Assembly (NCBI RefSeq): GCF_018437265.1
Contig: NZ_JAAMFL010000001.1
Coordinates: 1-64,000, forward strand
DNA: 64,000 nucleotides
Source: Fructobacillus parabroussonetiae
GTDB lineage: Bacteria; Bacillota; Bacilli; Lactobacillales; Lactobacillaceae
Direction of reading: 5' to 3'
Below, one piece after another: positions 25,610-34,487 of the stretch. A model generated the notes under the pieces. The model did not search any database, had not been told where the DNA came from, and worked only from the letters and a program-made list of their open reading frames with translations. The position numbers and the translations under genes were made by a program. Every line of letters starts with the position of its first letter. Position 1 is the first letter of the stretch.

Positions 25610-26500
25610 ATGGCGAAAATTGCAGTAATTGTTGATTCCTCAGCAGTTTTACCCCAGGAAATTCGCAATTCCTACAACATTATCGAAGTTTCAATTCCAA
25701 TTTTGTTTGGTCAGGAAACGTATCTAGGTGGTCAAGACATCACGTCGGTTGCCCAACTCGTTTCAATGATGGACGAAAAAAAGGACCTGCCAACGACTTC
25801 ACAACCTTCACCCGCACAATGGGAAAAGGCGTTGACGGAAGCAAAGGACGCCGGATTCAACGAGGCGATGATTATCACGCTCTCATCGGGTATCTCCGGT
25901 GCCTTCCAGACGGCAACAATCGTGGCGTCGGAATATGAGGGCTTGGATCGTGTGGAAGTGGTCGATTCCAAGTTGGTAAACATGGCGGAAGGTGCCCAGG
26001 CACTTTTGGCGGCTAAGTTGGCCAAGGAAGACAAGAGCATGGATGACATCCTGGCTGCCTTAACAGACTTCCGCTCTCGCCTAGGCGTGCGTTTTGTCGT
26101 GAATGATATTTCACACTTGAAGCGAACGGGCCGCCTTTCACGTGGCCAAGCATTAATTGGTGGTTTGTTAAACATTAAGCCCCTGCTTGACTTTGATATT
26201 GCCGGCGACGGCAAGATTGGTGCGGTTGGTAAGGTTCGCAAGATGTCGGGCGCAAAGGACTTGATTCAAGAGGCCTTTGAAGATTATTTGTCCAAAGTCG
26301 ACTTTCCAGTCCGTGCCTACATTATTGATGCAAACAATCAAAAGCTTGGTGACAAGTGGCTGAAGGACTTTTCAGCAAAGTATCCAGCGGTTTCCTTCGA
26401 GCGAGCTGCAATGGACGCTGTGATTGCGGTTCACACAGGGGATGGGGCCATGGCGGTTATCTGGACCCGTGACTATCAATCATACGGCGATCAAGCATAA
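25610..26500 (+). CDS. DegV-family fatty acid-binding protein
   Basis: A 296-aa DegV-fold protein. These proteins bind long-chain fatty acids, as FakB does when it presents them to the kinase FakA. Motifs are IVDSSAVLP at the N-terminus, the TTSQPSPAQW loop, SSGISGAFQTA, and RFVVNDISHLKRTGR. AGGAG precedes the ATG. It lies 38 bases after the second crcB and may share its transcript, ending at the terminator at 26501-26530. Confidence 0.9.
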   Translation: MAKIAVIVDSSAVLPQEIRNSYNIIEVSIPILFGQETYLGGQDITSVAQLVSMMDEKKDLPTTSQPSPAQWEKALTEAKDAGFNEAMIITLSSGISGAFQTATIVASEYEGLDRVEVVDSKLVNMAEGAQALLAAKLAKEDKSMDDILAALTDFRSRLGVRFVVNDISHLKRTGRLSRGQALIGGLLNIKPLLDFDIAGDGKIGAVGKVRKMSGAKDLIQEAFEDYLSKVDFPVRAYIIDANNQKLGDKWLKDFSAKYPAVSFERAAMDAVIAVHTGDGAMAVIWTRDYQSYGDQA

Positions 26501-26530
26501 AAAAAGCAAGTCCTTTCGGACTTGCTTTTT
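26501..26530. terminator. Bidirectional terminator between degV and the HesB-like gene
   Basis: 13-bp perfect stem (26501-26513 with 26518-26530), TTTC loop, A and T edges. Confidence 0.92.
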
Positions 26531-26542
26531 TATTGTTGAAAA

Positions 26543-26887
26543 TTACAAGGACTTAATGCCAAGGGCTGGATCCAAAACACCGTTTCGTCCTGAAAGCGTG
26601 TAACGAAGGTACTTTTCGTTAACATCAACCTTCATTTCGTCATCCATTTGATCAAGTGAGTATGGTTTAGCGTATACCGTTCCCATGTTTGAGTCGATGG
26701 TAGCACCAAATTCTTTCAAATCGGTATCCTTTGGAACGAAGAGGAGGTTGAAGGACAATGCCAACGTGCAATTGGCTTCATCGGAAAATGGACCAACGCC
26801 ATCGTCAAAATCCAAAACAATCTTCTTGTCTGTCCCAGCAAGCTTTTCCAAACGAGCCTTGGCAGTATCAGTAAATGTTAACTTCAT
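26543..26887 (-). CDS. HesB/YqkB-like iron-sulfur biogenesis-fold protein
   Basis: A 114-aa cytoplasmic protein resembling the Fe-S_biosyn (HesB/IscA) fold family of Lactobacillales. It has DFDDGVGPFSDEANCTL and ends in GRNGVLDPALGIKSL. The canonical C-terminal CxC of A-type carriers is absent and only one Cys (Cys40) is present, so cluster transfer is doubtful. GGAGG precedes the ATG. It is a single gene. Confidence 0.78.
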   Translation of the reverse strand: MKLTFTDTAKARLEKLAGTDKKIVLDFDDGVGPFSDEANCTLALSFNLLFVPKDTDLKEFGATIDSNMGTVYAKPYSLDQMDDEMKVDVNEKYLRYTLSGRNGVLDPALGIKSL

Positions 26888-26999
26888 ATTACGACCTCCT
26901 GTGCATTCATTTTCGAATTAAGATTACAAATAAATTATAGGACGAATGACTAACAAAGTCAATTGGTATAGTTTTAATTTTGTTATTTTAAAAGCGTTT

Positions 27000-27026
27000 T
27001 TGCTAAAAAGAAGGAACTGGTATAAA
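27000..27026 (+). promoter_or_regulatory. Promoter of the TrhA gene
   Basis: TTGCTA, a short 15-base spacer and an extended -10 TGGTATAAA. Confidence 0.5.
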
Positions 27027-27067
27027 CTGTTAGAAAGGCATTTCACCCCTGTTGAAGAGGAGCAAAA

Positions 27068-27709
27068 ATGAAAAAAAGGACAAAAGCGTATCAAATTGTC
27101 TATGAAGTGTTGAATGCAGCGACCCATGGCCTGGGTTTCGTGCTCGCCCTGATTGCTGCTTGTTTTTTAATTGTGAAACTGAGCAAGCATGACATGACGC
27201 CAATCGAAATCGGTGCGATTAGTATTTATTTGCTGTCCATCTCACTCTTTTTACTGGCTTCGACACTTTTTCACGCCCTCGTCTTTACACGGGCGGCCAA
27301 GATTTTTCAATTCATGGACCATGCCGGCATTTACCTGGTTATTCTTGGTTCATACACGCCTTACACCTGGTTAGTTCTCGGTGGTACAGTCGGTTGGAGT
27401 ATTTGGATTGCCATCTTATTGATGGCCTGTGCGGGCTTGGTATATGACATCTTCTTCGTTGGCCGTTGGCCATGGGTGGCGGTGACCATCTACTTGGTGA
27501 TGGGCTGGCTCATTATTTTAGTGATGCCGGTTATGTGGTCTTCTTTGACTCCTTCCGCCTTCTGGCTATTATTGGCTGGTGGTGTGGTCTACTCGCTAGG
27601 TACCATTTTTTATTTGGTGCCGGCCATTCCAATGGGTCACGTCTATTGGCATCTTTTTGTCATTGCCGGTGCTGGCCTGATGTATTTTTCAATTTATCAA
27701 ACAATTTAA
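27068..27709 (+). CDS. trhA: TrhA/hemolysin III family membrane protein
   Basis: A 213-aa protein of the PAQR family with seven TM helices. Conserved His and Asp residues are seen in THGLGFVLAL, STLFHALVF, FQFMDHAGIYLVILGSYTPY and the C-terminal GHVYWHLFVIAGAG, the metal-binding set of the family. TrhA in B. subtilis affects membrane energetics and zinc-related processes; the hemolysin III name does not mean it is a toxin. GAGGAG precedes the ATG. Confidence 0.93.
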   Translation: MKKRTKAYQIVYEVLNAATHGLGFVLALIAACFLIVKLSKHDMTPIEIGAISIYLLSISLFLLASTLFHALVFTRAAKIFQFMDHAGIYLVILGSYTPYTWLVLGGTVGWSIWIAILLMACAGLVYDIFFVGRWPWVAVTIYLVMGWLIILVMPVMWSSLTPSAFWLLLAGGVVYSLGTIFYLVPAIPMGHVYWHLFVIAGAGLMYFSIYQTI

Positions 27710-27759
27710 GAAAGCTGTTTCAAACCCCAAGGTAACCAGAAAAAGAAAACGAAAAAAAG

Positions 27760-28404
27760 ATGAATAAACTCGACTACCACTATCAGGACGTCTGGCGCTT
27801 TACGACCATGGCCACCTGCCAATCACCAATTGATGTAGTGGCTGCCAAGCTTCAAACGGGCCCAGCAATGGTGCTTGATTGTTCCGGCTTGCAGACAACT
27901 GCCCTCGAACGAAAAAAACAGGTCATCGGTGACCAGTTTTTTTGTCAAGGTCTATTAAGAATCGACCAACAAGCCTATTCGCTCATTCGCTTTCATGTTC
28001 ATGACGGTGCCGAACACCTTTTTGATGGGCAGGCCGCCGATGCTGAGTTACATTTTGTCTTTCAACGGCCGGATGGCGGGACGCTCGTATTAGCCATTTT
28101 TTACGAAGAAGAGGCAGAAGCACCGCTTCGTTTTCAGAAAATCTACCACAATCAAGGACAAAGGGTGCAACTACAAAGTCTGTTGCCAGCGGATGTGTCA
28201 TCCGTTATTACTTACCGAGGTAGCCTCACCACACCGCCTTTAAAAAAGGACGTGGACTGGATTTTGGTAAAGGAAAAACTGGGGATAAACCCGGTTGACT
28301 TGGCGACTTTTAAACAGGATTATCCCGATAACCACCGAGCCGTTCAACCGCTAAACGGGCGGCCCGTTCAGCAACGACCGGTTAAAATGCTGCCAAAGTC
28401 TTGA
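27760..28404 (+). CDS. Alpha-class carbonic anhydrase without a signal peptide
   Basis: A 214-aa protein of the alpha-carbonic anhydrase family (CO2 + H2O to bicarbonate). The zinc ligands are all present: His79 and His81 in FHVHDGAEH and His98 in AELHFVF. QSPID (21-25), YRGSLTTPPL (152-161) and NHRAVQPLNGRPV also match. The N-terminus has no signal sequence, although bacterial alpha forms are normally exported, so it is probably cytoplasmic. The ribosome-binding site before the ATG is weak (only A/G-rich). It lies 50 bases after trhA and may be co-transcribed. Confidence 0.85.
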   Translation: MNKLDYHYQDVWRFTTMATCQSPIDVVAAKLQTGPAMVLDCSGLQTTALERKKQVIGDQFFCQGLLRIDQQAYSLIRFHVHDGAEHLFDGQAADAELHFVFQRPDGGTLVLAIFYEEEAEAPLRFQKIYHNQGQRVQLQSLLPADVSSVITYRGSLTTPPLKKDVDWILVKEKLGINPVDLATFKQDYPDNHRAVQPLNGRPVQQRPVKMLPKS

Positions 28405-28430
28405 CCCTTTGAATGGGTAAAGAGTAGAGT
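28401..28430 (+). promoter_or_regulatory. Possible MFS promoter overlapping the carbonic anhydrase stop
   Basis: TTGACC, an 18-base spacer and TAGAGT; tentative. Confidence 0.35.
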
Positions 28431-28448
28431 AAAGTGAATGATGAAAGG

Positions 28449-28480
28449 AACAGGACAACCTTTGTTGACCCTGTTTTTAT
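28449..28480 (+). terminator. Hairpin-T-run between carbonic anhydrase and MFS genes
   Basis: AACAGG...CCTGTT outer stem plus CAAC/GTTG inner stem, followed by TTTTATTTT. It could terminate the carbonic anhydrase transcript, or act as an attenuator if the MFS promoter is at 28401. Confidence 0.6.
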
Positions 28481-28500
28481 TTTGTAAAGGAAGTTTTCGA

Positions 28501-29868
28501 ATGAAAGAAGCAACGTTAAAGAAGGCAGCCCTTGTCGTGGCTGCCGCACTCTTCATGCAGATGCTGGACTCGACGATTGTGACGACCGCGCTGCCACAGA
28601 TTGCGACTGATCTTTCAGTCAATCAATCGTCAGCCTCACTTTTAGTATCCGTTTACATGCTTTTTGCGGCCATCTTTATTCCGCTTTCCGGCTGGCTAGC
28701 CAAGAGAATGAGCCGGAAAATCCTTTTTCTCTTAGCGGTCATTGTTTTCACCCTGTCGTCGGTTGCCGTGGGGTTGATTAATAATCTGTCCTACATCTTG
28801 GTCATGCGGGCCATTCAGGGGATGGCGGGGGCCATGATGATTCCCGTGGGTAAATTGATTATTTTGGAAAACGTGGCTTCGAAAAACCTCTTGCAGATTC
28901 TTTCCTTTTTAGTTTGGCCAGCCCTGATTGCACCGGCCATTGCGCCCTTACTTGGGGGGTACATTGTCTCCTCCCTTTCCTGGCACTGGATCTTCTTTTT
29001 GAACTTTCCAATCGGCTTGGGCATCTTACTTGCCGGGTATTTCTTAATTCATGATGAAAACCAGCGGGAAAAAACGCCCTTTGACTTGAAGGGCTTTCTG
29101 CTGGTTGCCACAGCGGCAGGTGCCATTTTGATTGCCGCTGAGTTGCTCTCACACGGTTTGAAAACAATGTTTGCCGGCGCCGTCTTGTTACTTCTTGGCT
29201 TATCCCTTTCTTTCTTTGCTTTCCGTCACCTGCAAAAGACAGAAAGCCCACTTTTTGCTTTGGATGCATTAAAAGTCAAATCCTTCCGAATTTACCAGAC
29301 GGGTGGTTCCATCTTTTGGATGACGATTGGGGCCTTGCCTTACCTGTTGACTTTGCTTCTCCAAGTGCCTTTCCACTGGACAGCCGTGGAATCGGGCGCC
29401 TATGTGATTTTCATTTTCTTGGGGAACCTGGCAATCAAGCCGTTCACAACTCCCATTATTCGACGAATGGGTTATAAGTATGCGTTGATGCTCGCTTTGG
29501 GGCTTGCGACAATGGCGACTTTCTTAATGGCTGCTTTCAATCAAGAAACCGTCAAGATGTGGATTGCCACCGTGGCCTTCCTATCTGGTGTCGGTCGTTC
29601 ACTTGCACTGACGGCCTATAATTCGCTGGCCTTTGCCGAACTATCAAAGGAAGAAAAGAACGCCGCGAATACCTTGCAGTCCGTGATGCAAATGCTTTCT
29701 CAAGCATTTGGTGTGGGCTTTGTGGCGACCCTGGTGGCCCTTTTCTCCCAGATTTTTGCCATTAGCCTGGCTTACCAAGTGACCTTGTTCTTAGTTGGCC
29801 TCTTGTCGCTTTACCCATTGCTTGAAGTGCTGACTTTGCCGGAAAACGTGGGTGAAAAAACCTTATAA
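28501..29868 (+). CDS. MFS drug exporter, DHA2 (EmrB/QacA) type
   Basis: A 455-aa transporter with about 14 predicted TM segments. The DHA2 signatures are present: MLDSTIVTTALPQIATDL (motif D1) in TM1, the loop GWLAKRMSRK (motif A) and ALIAPAIAPLLGGYIVSSLSWHWIFFLNFPIG (motif C). The frame is open for 21 codons upstream, but AAAGGAAG is placed 10 bases before this ATG. Substrates are unknown; export of drugs or organic acids by proton antiport is the family role. Confidence 0.88.
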   Translation: MKEATLKKAALVVAAALFMQMLDSTIVTTALPQIATDLSVNQSSASLLVSVYMLFAAIFIPLSGWLAKRMSRKILFLLAVIVFTLSSVAVGLINNLSYILVMRAIQGMAGAMMIPVGKLIILENVASKNLLQILSFLVWPALIAPAIAPLLGGYIVSSLSWHWIFFLNFPIGLGILLAGYFLIHDENQREKTPFDLKGFLLVATAAGAILIAAELLSHGLKTMFAGAVLLLLGLSLSFFAFRHLQKTESPLFALDALKVKSFRIYQTGGSIFWMTIGALPYLLTLLLQVPFHWTAVESGAYVIFIFLGNLAIKPFTTPIIRRMGYKYALMLALGLATMATFLMAAFNQETVKMWIATVAFLSGVGRSLALTAYNSLAFAELSKEEKNAANTLQSVMQMLSQAFGVGFVATLVALFSQIFAISLAYQVTLFLVGLLSLYPLLEVLTLPENVGEKTL

Positions 29869-29876
29869 AAAGTCTT

Positions 29877-29902
29877 AAAAGTCCGCGATGCGGACTTTTT
29901 TA
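29877..29902 (+). terminator. Terminator after the MFS gene
   Basis: AAAAGTCCGC-GAT-GCGGACTTTT plus further T. Confidence 0.9.
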
Positions 29903-29963
29903 TTGCAAAAAAATGAGGATTACAGGATAATGGCGGTAACGAATCCGAATTAGGGGAGGCAAC

Positions 29964-31853
29964 ATGACAAAGACAGACTATCGCGATGATTTTTATCAGG
30001 CAGTCAATGGCGCTTGGATCGAACAGGCAACCATTCCGGCCGACCGTCCAGTGACGGGTGGCTTCTATGATTTAGTGGAAGGCATCGAAAAAGAGGAACG
30101 CCGGGTTCTGGCCGCCATTGAAGCAGGGGAGATGAAAACGCCTGCTGACCTCGCCGAATTTGTGAAATTCCATCAATTAACAAAGGACTGGGATCGTCGC
30201 GCAGCCGGTGAAAAAGAAGCCGTGCAAGAGTTTTTGAAGCCGCTGCTGGCGCTTGGTTCATGGGATGACTATCAAAAACAAGAAGCCGCTTTGATTCAAG
30301 CGGGCTATACCACGATTCTAGCGCCTACCATTGCGCCAGATTCGAAAAACACGAGCCGAAACGAACTTTGGTTGGCTAGCCCGGATCTGATTTTTCCTGA
30401 CACAACGTCTTACCAAGATAAGGAAGGAAAAGAAGCGCTTTTGGCAAACTGGTCAGAAATGGTTCAGCGCTTGTTGGAAAAATTAGGCTTTGAAAAAGAA
30501 GGGGCTGCCTGGATTCAGCAGGCAGTGAACTTTGACCAAATTTTGGCTGATCGGCAATCCTCTTCTGAAGAATTATCCGACTCTTGGAAGAACTACTACC
30601 CAATGACACTTGCTGAGGCTTCACAAAAGGTGCCGAATGTTTTGTTGACTAAGACGTTGACGACTTTGCTTGGGCAAGAACCTGACAAAGTCATCATCTA
30701 TGATGGTCGATTCTTTGACCAAGCCCACGAAGTGTATGTGGAAGAAAACTTTGACGCGGTAAAGGGCTGGTTGATTATTCAGAATCTGCTAGACATTGCT
30801 GGCTTTTTGGGGGATGACACCCGGGTGCTTGCCGGAACCTTTGGTCGCTTCCTGTCAGGTACAAAGGAAGCGGTGAAACCTGAAAAGTCCGCTTTCCGAC
30901 AGGCCCGTGCCTTCTTTAGTCAAGCCGTTGGAAAATGGTATGGGGAAACGTACTTTGGGCCAAAGGCCAAGCAAGATGTCGAGGCCATGGTGCACGAGCT
31001 GATTCAGGTCTATGAGCACCGCTTTGATCAGATTGACTGGCTATCGGATGAGACCAGACAAAAGGCCAAGGTGAAATTGGCGGCATTAGCTGTCAAAGTC
31101 GGCTACCCAGACAGCCTGCCAGAAGACATCGCCAATCGCCGAGTAGATGAACAGGCAACGCTTCTAGAAAACGTCCAACGTTTTTCACGAGAAGCGGTTG
31201 CCAAGCACTTTAAAAAGTGGGGGCAAGCGCCTGATAAATCCCGTTGGGGTATGTCAGCCGATACGGTTAATGCCTATTACTCGCCAGACTTTAACCAGAT
31301 TGTCTTCCCGGCGGCGATTCTGCAAGCGCCATTCTATGACCTGAAGCAATCGGCTAGTCAAAATTTCGGGGGAATCGGAACGGTCATTGCCCATGAAATT
31401 ACGCACGCTTTTGATACCAACGGAGCGCGCTACGACGAGCAAGGAAACTTAAAAGAATGGTGGACGAAGGAGGACTTTGCCCACTTCGAGAAAAAGACGG
31501 AAGCGGTTGTGCAAGCCTTTGACGGCTTGGATTCTGCCGGTGCCAAAGTCAACGGACACCTCACGGTTTCAGAAAACGTGGCCGATCTCGGTGGTGTATC
31601 AGCCACTTTGACTGCAGCAAAGGCCGGCGAAGCGACCGACATCCGGGCTTTCTTTGAAAATTTTGCGACTTTGTGGCGGCAAAAAGCAGAGCCGAAGTAT
31701 CTCGCACTCTTGGCAACAATTGACGTTCATGCACCAGCTAAGTTGCGCACGAACGTAACCGTGAAGAATTTTGATGATTTTGCGGCGACTTTTGATGTCC
31801 AGGAGGGGGATGGCATGTACCTCGCACCAGAAAAACGGATTCAAATCTGGTAA
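29964..31853 (+). CDS. pepO: M13-family neutral endopeptidase PepO
   Basis: A 629-aa zinc metallopeptidase of the neprilysin/PepO family that degrades peptides of moderate size inside lactic acid bacteria. The zinc site HEITH is at residues 477-481, and the third-ligand motif ENVADLGG starts at Glu537. The substrate-binding NAYYSP motif is near residue 435. No signal peptide, which agrees with a cytoplasmic peptidase. GGGGAGG precedes the ATG. Confidence 0.95.
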   Translation: MTKTDYRDDFYQAVNGAWIEQATIPADRPVTGGFYDLVEGIEKEERRVLAAIEAGEMKTPADLAEFVKFHQLTKDWDRRAAGEKEAVQEFLKPLLALGSWDDYQKQEAALIQAGYTTILAPTIAPDSKNTSRNELWLASPDLIFPDTTSYQDKEGKEALLANWSEMVQRLLEKLGFEKEGAAWIQQAVNFDQILADRQSSSEELSDSWKNYYPMTLAEASQKVPNVLLTKTLTTLLGQEPDKVIIYDGRFFDQAHEVYVEENFDAVKGWLIIQNLLDIAGFLGDDTRVLAGTFGRFLSGTKEAVKPEKSAFRQARAFFSQAVGKWYGETYFGPKAKQDVEAMVHELIQVYEHRFDQIDWLSDETRQKAKVKLAALAVKVGYPDSLPEDIANRRVDEQATLLENVQRFSREAVAKHFKKWGQAPDKSRWGMSADTVNAYYSPDFNQIVFPAAILQAPFYDLKQSASQNFGGIGTVIAHEITHAFDTNGARYDEQGNLKEWWTKEDFAHFEKKTEAVVQAFDGLDSAGAKVNGHLTVSENVADLGGVSATLTAAKAGEATDIRAFFENFATLWRQKAEPKYLALLATIDVHAPAKLRTNVTVKNFDDFAATFDVQEGDGMYLAPEKRIQIW

Positions 31854-31870
31854 AAATCTTTTGAAATACC

Positions 31871-31899
31871 TTGTCAGAAAACGGCTTTCTTGTTAATAT
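31871..31899 (+). promoter_or_regulatory. Promoter of the tRNA-Tyr/tRNA-Gln unit
   Basis: TTGTCA, 17 bases and TAATAT, with TG one base before the -10. Confidence 0.75.
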
Positions 31900-31919
31900 A
31901 GAGAAGTTGTTTAAGACAT

Positions 31920-32002
31920 GGGAGTGTAGCGAAGTCTGGCTAAACGCGACGGACTGTAACTCCGTTCCTTCGGGTTCGTAGGTTCGAATCCTACCGCTCC
32001 CA
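31920..32002 (+). tRNA. tRNA-Tyr (GTA)
   Basis: A class II tRNA with 7-bp acceptor GGGAGTG/CGCTCCC, anticodon GTA in CTGTAAC, a long variable arm and the T-loop GGTTCGAATCC. Discriminator A; CCA is not encoded. This is the tRNA sensed by the T-box before tyrS. Confidence 0.96.
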
Positions 32003-32031
32003 TTGCCTCGCTTCAGGCAAATTTGAAGCAT

Positions 32032-32103
32032 TGCCCCTTGGCCAAGTGGTAAGGCAGAGGTTTTTGGTACCTCCATGCGCTGGTTCGATCCCAGCAGGGG
32101 CAA
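32032..32103 (+). tRNA. tRNA-Gln (TTG)
   Basis: Acceptor TGCCCCT/AGGGGCA, anticodon stem GAGGT/ACCTC with loop TTTTGGT giving anticodon TTG, and T-loop TGGTTCGATCCCA. CCA is not encoded. Confidence 0.95.
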
Positions 32104-32109
32104 TCATTG

Positions 32110-32139
32110 AAAAAGCAGTCCGTTCGGGCTGCTTTTTTT
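32110..32139 (+). terminator. Terminator after tRNA-Gln
   Basis: 12-bp stem (32110-32121 with 32126-32137) and T run. Confidence 0.88.
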
Positions 32140-32358
32140 GTGGGCTGAAACTCATTTGGATTTTTTTGAACAACTTGTTAGACAGCTCGTTCAATTTCGT
32201 TCAACATCGTCAAATTCCCTATCCAAAGGCGTTTTAAGGGTGTAAGATAAGGGTCAATTAAAGGGGAAATTGGAAACTCCCCCGCAAAATTTTCCTGAAT
32301 AAAGCGTTGGAAGAGTGCTTTATCATTTTCGTCTGAGAGGATCAAAATGAGGTGAATA

Positions 32359-32520
32359 ATGATTATTAATGGACGCGAAGTTAAGGGGGTTATGTTGGGA
32401 CCAGTTGACAAAGAGATGGTCCGAGAAAAACTAACCCCAAAAGTTCGCCAGGAGTGGTTGGAATTACTAGAAGAACAGGATCGCCGCATTGAGCAGTGGG
32501 AAAAAGAGCATAACTTCTAA
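32359..32520 (+). CDS. Small 53-aa hypothetical protein
   Basis: Starts MIINGREVKGVMLGPVDKEM and ends EKEHNF. The C-terminal half (residues 30-52) is a highly charged helix, possibly a coiled coil. GAGGTG lies 6 bases before the ATG, the best sign that it is real. I do not recognise a family. It follows about 255 bases without a clear gene after the tRNA terminator. Confidence 0.6.
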   Translation: MIINGREVKGVMLGPVDKEMVREKLTPKVRQEWLELLEEQDRRIEQWEKEHNF

Positions 32521-32553
32521 AATATAATCCTGCTAACCTTAATTACTGGTCAT

Positions 32554-32568
32554 GCAAGAGACTCTTGC
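32554..32568. promoter_or_regulatory. 15-bp palindrome upstream of the XRE gene
   Basis: Perfect GCAAGAG-A-CTCTTGC with no T run, so an operator is more likely than a terminator. Confidence 0.45.
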
Positions 32569-32580
32569 TTGGCATGTGAC

Positions 32581-32597
32581 AGCATGTTTCGTATGCT
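32581..32597. promoter_or_regulatory. Inverted repeat over the putative XRE gene promoter
   Basis: AGCAT-N7-ATGCT, overlapping TATGCT/CTATAG that could be the -10. A candidate autoregulatory site. Confidence 0.4.
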
Positions 32598-32626
32598 ATA
32601 GAAAATAAATTAGCGGAGGTGGCGTG

Positions 32627-33076
32627 ATGGAATTTGGTAAACGGCTACAAAAATTACGGCAAGAAAAAGGGATAACTCAAGAACAGCTAGCGAAGCAATT
32701 TTATACGAGTCGACAAAACATCTCCTCTTGGGAGAATGGCAAGACTTACCCAAATATGAAGGACTTGATTTATTTGTCTGATTTCTTTGGTGTCAGCCTG
32801 GATGTCTTTTTAAAGGAAGATGGACAAGTGCAAGAGAGTTTGGAGAAGGCGACGGTGAAAAAGTTATTAACGCGTGTTTACGTTAAGCTAACAATCAGTC
32901 TTTTACTATTATTATTTAGTGATGTGGCGCAAGACTTTCTCAAGGTGCCTTTGCAAGCAGAAGTTTGGCTGATTGTTTTCTTTATCATTGTTAGTGCAGC
33001 TAATAACATTGAAGAATTTAACAAAGAGTTTGGTATTAAAGTAATCTATCCCTGGCAACGGCACCTGCGCAAGTAA
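32627..33076 (+). CDS. XRE-type HTH regulator with membrane segments
   Basis: A 149-aa protein. Residues 1-60 are a classical Cro/CI HTH (FGKRLQKLRQEKGITQEQLAKQFYTSRQNISSWENGKTYPNMKDLIYLSDFFGVSLD). Residues about 88-105 and 112-130 are hydrophobic, giving two predicted TM helices, so the DNA-binding domain may be tethered to the membrane. ATG chosen over the GTG one codon before because GGAGG is 7 bases away. Two dyads lie in its promoter region. Targets and signal are unknown. Confidence 0.82.
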   Translation: MEFGKRLQKLRQEKGITQEQLAKQFYTSRQNISSWENGKTYPNMKDLIYLSDFFGVSLDVFLKEDGQVQESLEKATVKKLLTRVYVKLTISLLLLLFSDVAQDFLKVPLQAEVWLIVFFIIVSAANNIEEFNKEFGIKVIYPWQRHLRK

Positions 33077-33170
33077 GGAAATGTACAAATTTAGCAGACC
33101 ATGCAGACATTTGCTAATATTTGCTTTATAATTGGTCTTGTTAAATAAAGTAATCATTTGGGAGGCAAAT

Positions 33171-34391
33171 ATGGCAAAATTAACTGTTCAAAATTTGAAG
33201 AATTTGGCCGGTAAGAAAGTACTGATGCGAGTGGACTTTAACGTCCCAATTAAGGATGGCGTTATTGGAAACGATAACCGTATCGTGGCTGCTTTGCCAA
33301 CCATCAAGCACGTATTGAAGGAAAACGGTCGTGCCGTTTTGTTCTCACACTTGGGTCGTATCAAGAAGGAAGAGGACAAGAAGGAATTGTCATTGGCACC
33401 TGTTGCCAAGCGTTTGGGCGAATTGCTTGGACAAGAAGTCATCTTCGTTCCTGAAACTCGTGGCGCTAAGTTGGAAGCCGCTATCAACGACTTGCAAGAT
33501 GGTCAAGTATTGATGGTTGAAAACACTCGTTTTGAAGACGTGAAGAACGGCGAAGTCGTTAAGTTGGAATCTGGTAACGATCCTGAATTGGGTAAGTACT
33601 GGGCTTCACTTGGTGATGACCTCTTCATTAACGATGCCTTTGGAACGGCCCACCGTTCACACGCTTCAAACGTTGGAATCGCTTCAAACGTTGACCAAGC
33701 GGCAGCCGGTTACTTGATGGAGAAGGAAATCAAGTTCTTGGGTGATGCGGTTGATACGCCAAAGCGTCCATTTGTTGCCATCATTGGTGGTGCCAAGGTT
33801 TCTGACAAGATCGAAGTTGTCCAGTCTTTGTTGAAGAAGGCGGACAAGGTAATCGTTGGTGGTGGAATGGCTTACACATTCGACGCTGCAAAGGGAAACA
33901 AGATCGGAAACTCCTTGTTTGAAGAAGACAAGGTACAGACGGCCAAGGATTTGATGGCAGAAGCTGGCGACAAGTTGGTTTTGCCTGTCGATTCAGTTGC
34001 AGCCGATGCCTTTTCAAACGATGCCAAGACAGAAGTTGTTGATGCTGAAGCTGGCATTCCTGATGGCTACATGGGCTTGGACATTGGTCCAAAGTCTGTT
34101 AAGTTGTTCCAAGATGTTTTGAACGATGCCAAGACGGTTGTTTGGAACGGTCCAATGGGTGTCTTCGAAATGGAAAACTTTGCCAAGGGAACTTTGGCTA
34201 TTGGTGAAGAACTCGTTAAGGTAACGGAAAAGGGTGGTACAACCATCGTTGGTGGTGGTGATTCAACTGCCGCTGTTCAAGCCTTGGGTGTTGCGGACAA
34301 GTTGTCGCACATCTCAACGGGTGGTGGTGCATCACTTGAATACCTTGAAGGTAAGGAATTACCTGGTATCGCTTCATTGACGAACAAGTAA
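33171..34391 (+). CDS. pgk: Phosphoglycerate kinase
   Basis: Glycolytic enzyme that makes ATP from 1,3-bisphosphoglycerate. The 406-aa length is normal. It has [11 protein letters not shown] at the N-terminus, the HLGR motif, NDAFGTAHR, the hinge and nucleotide-binding GGAKVSDKI, and the C-terminal GGGDSTAA and [20 protein letters not shown] precedes this ATG; the open frame upstream is not used. It is monocistronic here, unlike the gap-pgk-tpi operons of many Firmicutes. Its codon usage looks that of a highly expressed gene. Confidence 0.97.
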   Translation: MAKLTVQNLKNLAGKKVLMRVDFNVPIKDGVIGNDNRIVAALPTIKHVLKENGRAVLFSHLGRIKKEEDKKELSLAPVAKRLGELLGQEVIFVPETRGAKLEAAINDLQDGQVLMVENTRFEDVKNGEVVKLESGNDPELGKYWASLGDDLFINDAFGTAHRSHASNVGIASNVDQAAAGYLMEKEIKFLGDAVDTPKRPFVAIIGGAKVSDKIEVVQSLLKKADKVIVGGGMAYTFDAAKGNKIGNSLFEEDKVQTAKDLMAEAGDKLVLPVDSVAADAFSNDAKTEVVDAEAGIPDGYMGLDIGPKSVKLFQDVLNDAKTVVWNGPMGVFEMENFAKGTLAIGEELVKVTEKGGTTIVGGGDSTAAVQALGVADKLSHISTGGGASLEYLEGKELPGIASLTNK

Positions 34392-34402
34392 TCACAAATT
34401 TT

Positions 34403-34428
34403 AAAAGTCGACTTCGGTCGACTTTTTT
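34403..34428 (+). terminator. pgk terminator
   Basis: AAAAGTCGAC-TTCG-GTCGACTTTTTT. Confidence 0.92.
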
Positions 34429-34487
34429 CTATTTAAAGAGGGTTATTTTGCAAAAGTCGGGTGGTATCTTTCTAAATTGGATAGGCG

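Noticed and set aside
32178-32489. 103-aa minus-strand ORF downstream of the tRNAs
   Set aside because: It overlaps the better supported 53-aa plus-strand ORF, has no clear ribosome site, and composition unlike a coding frame.
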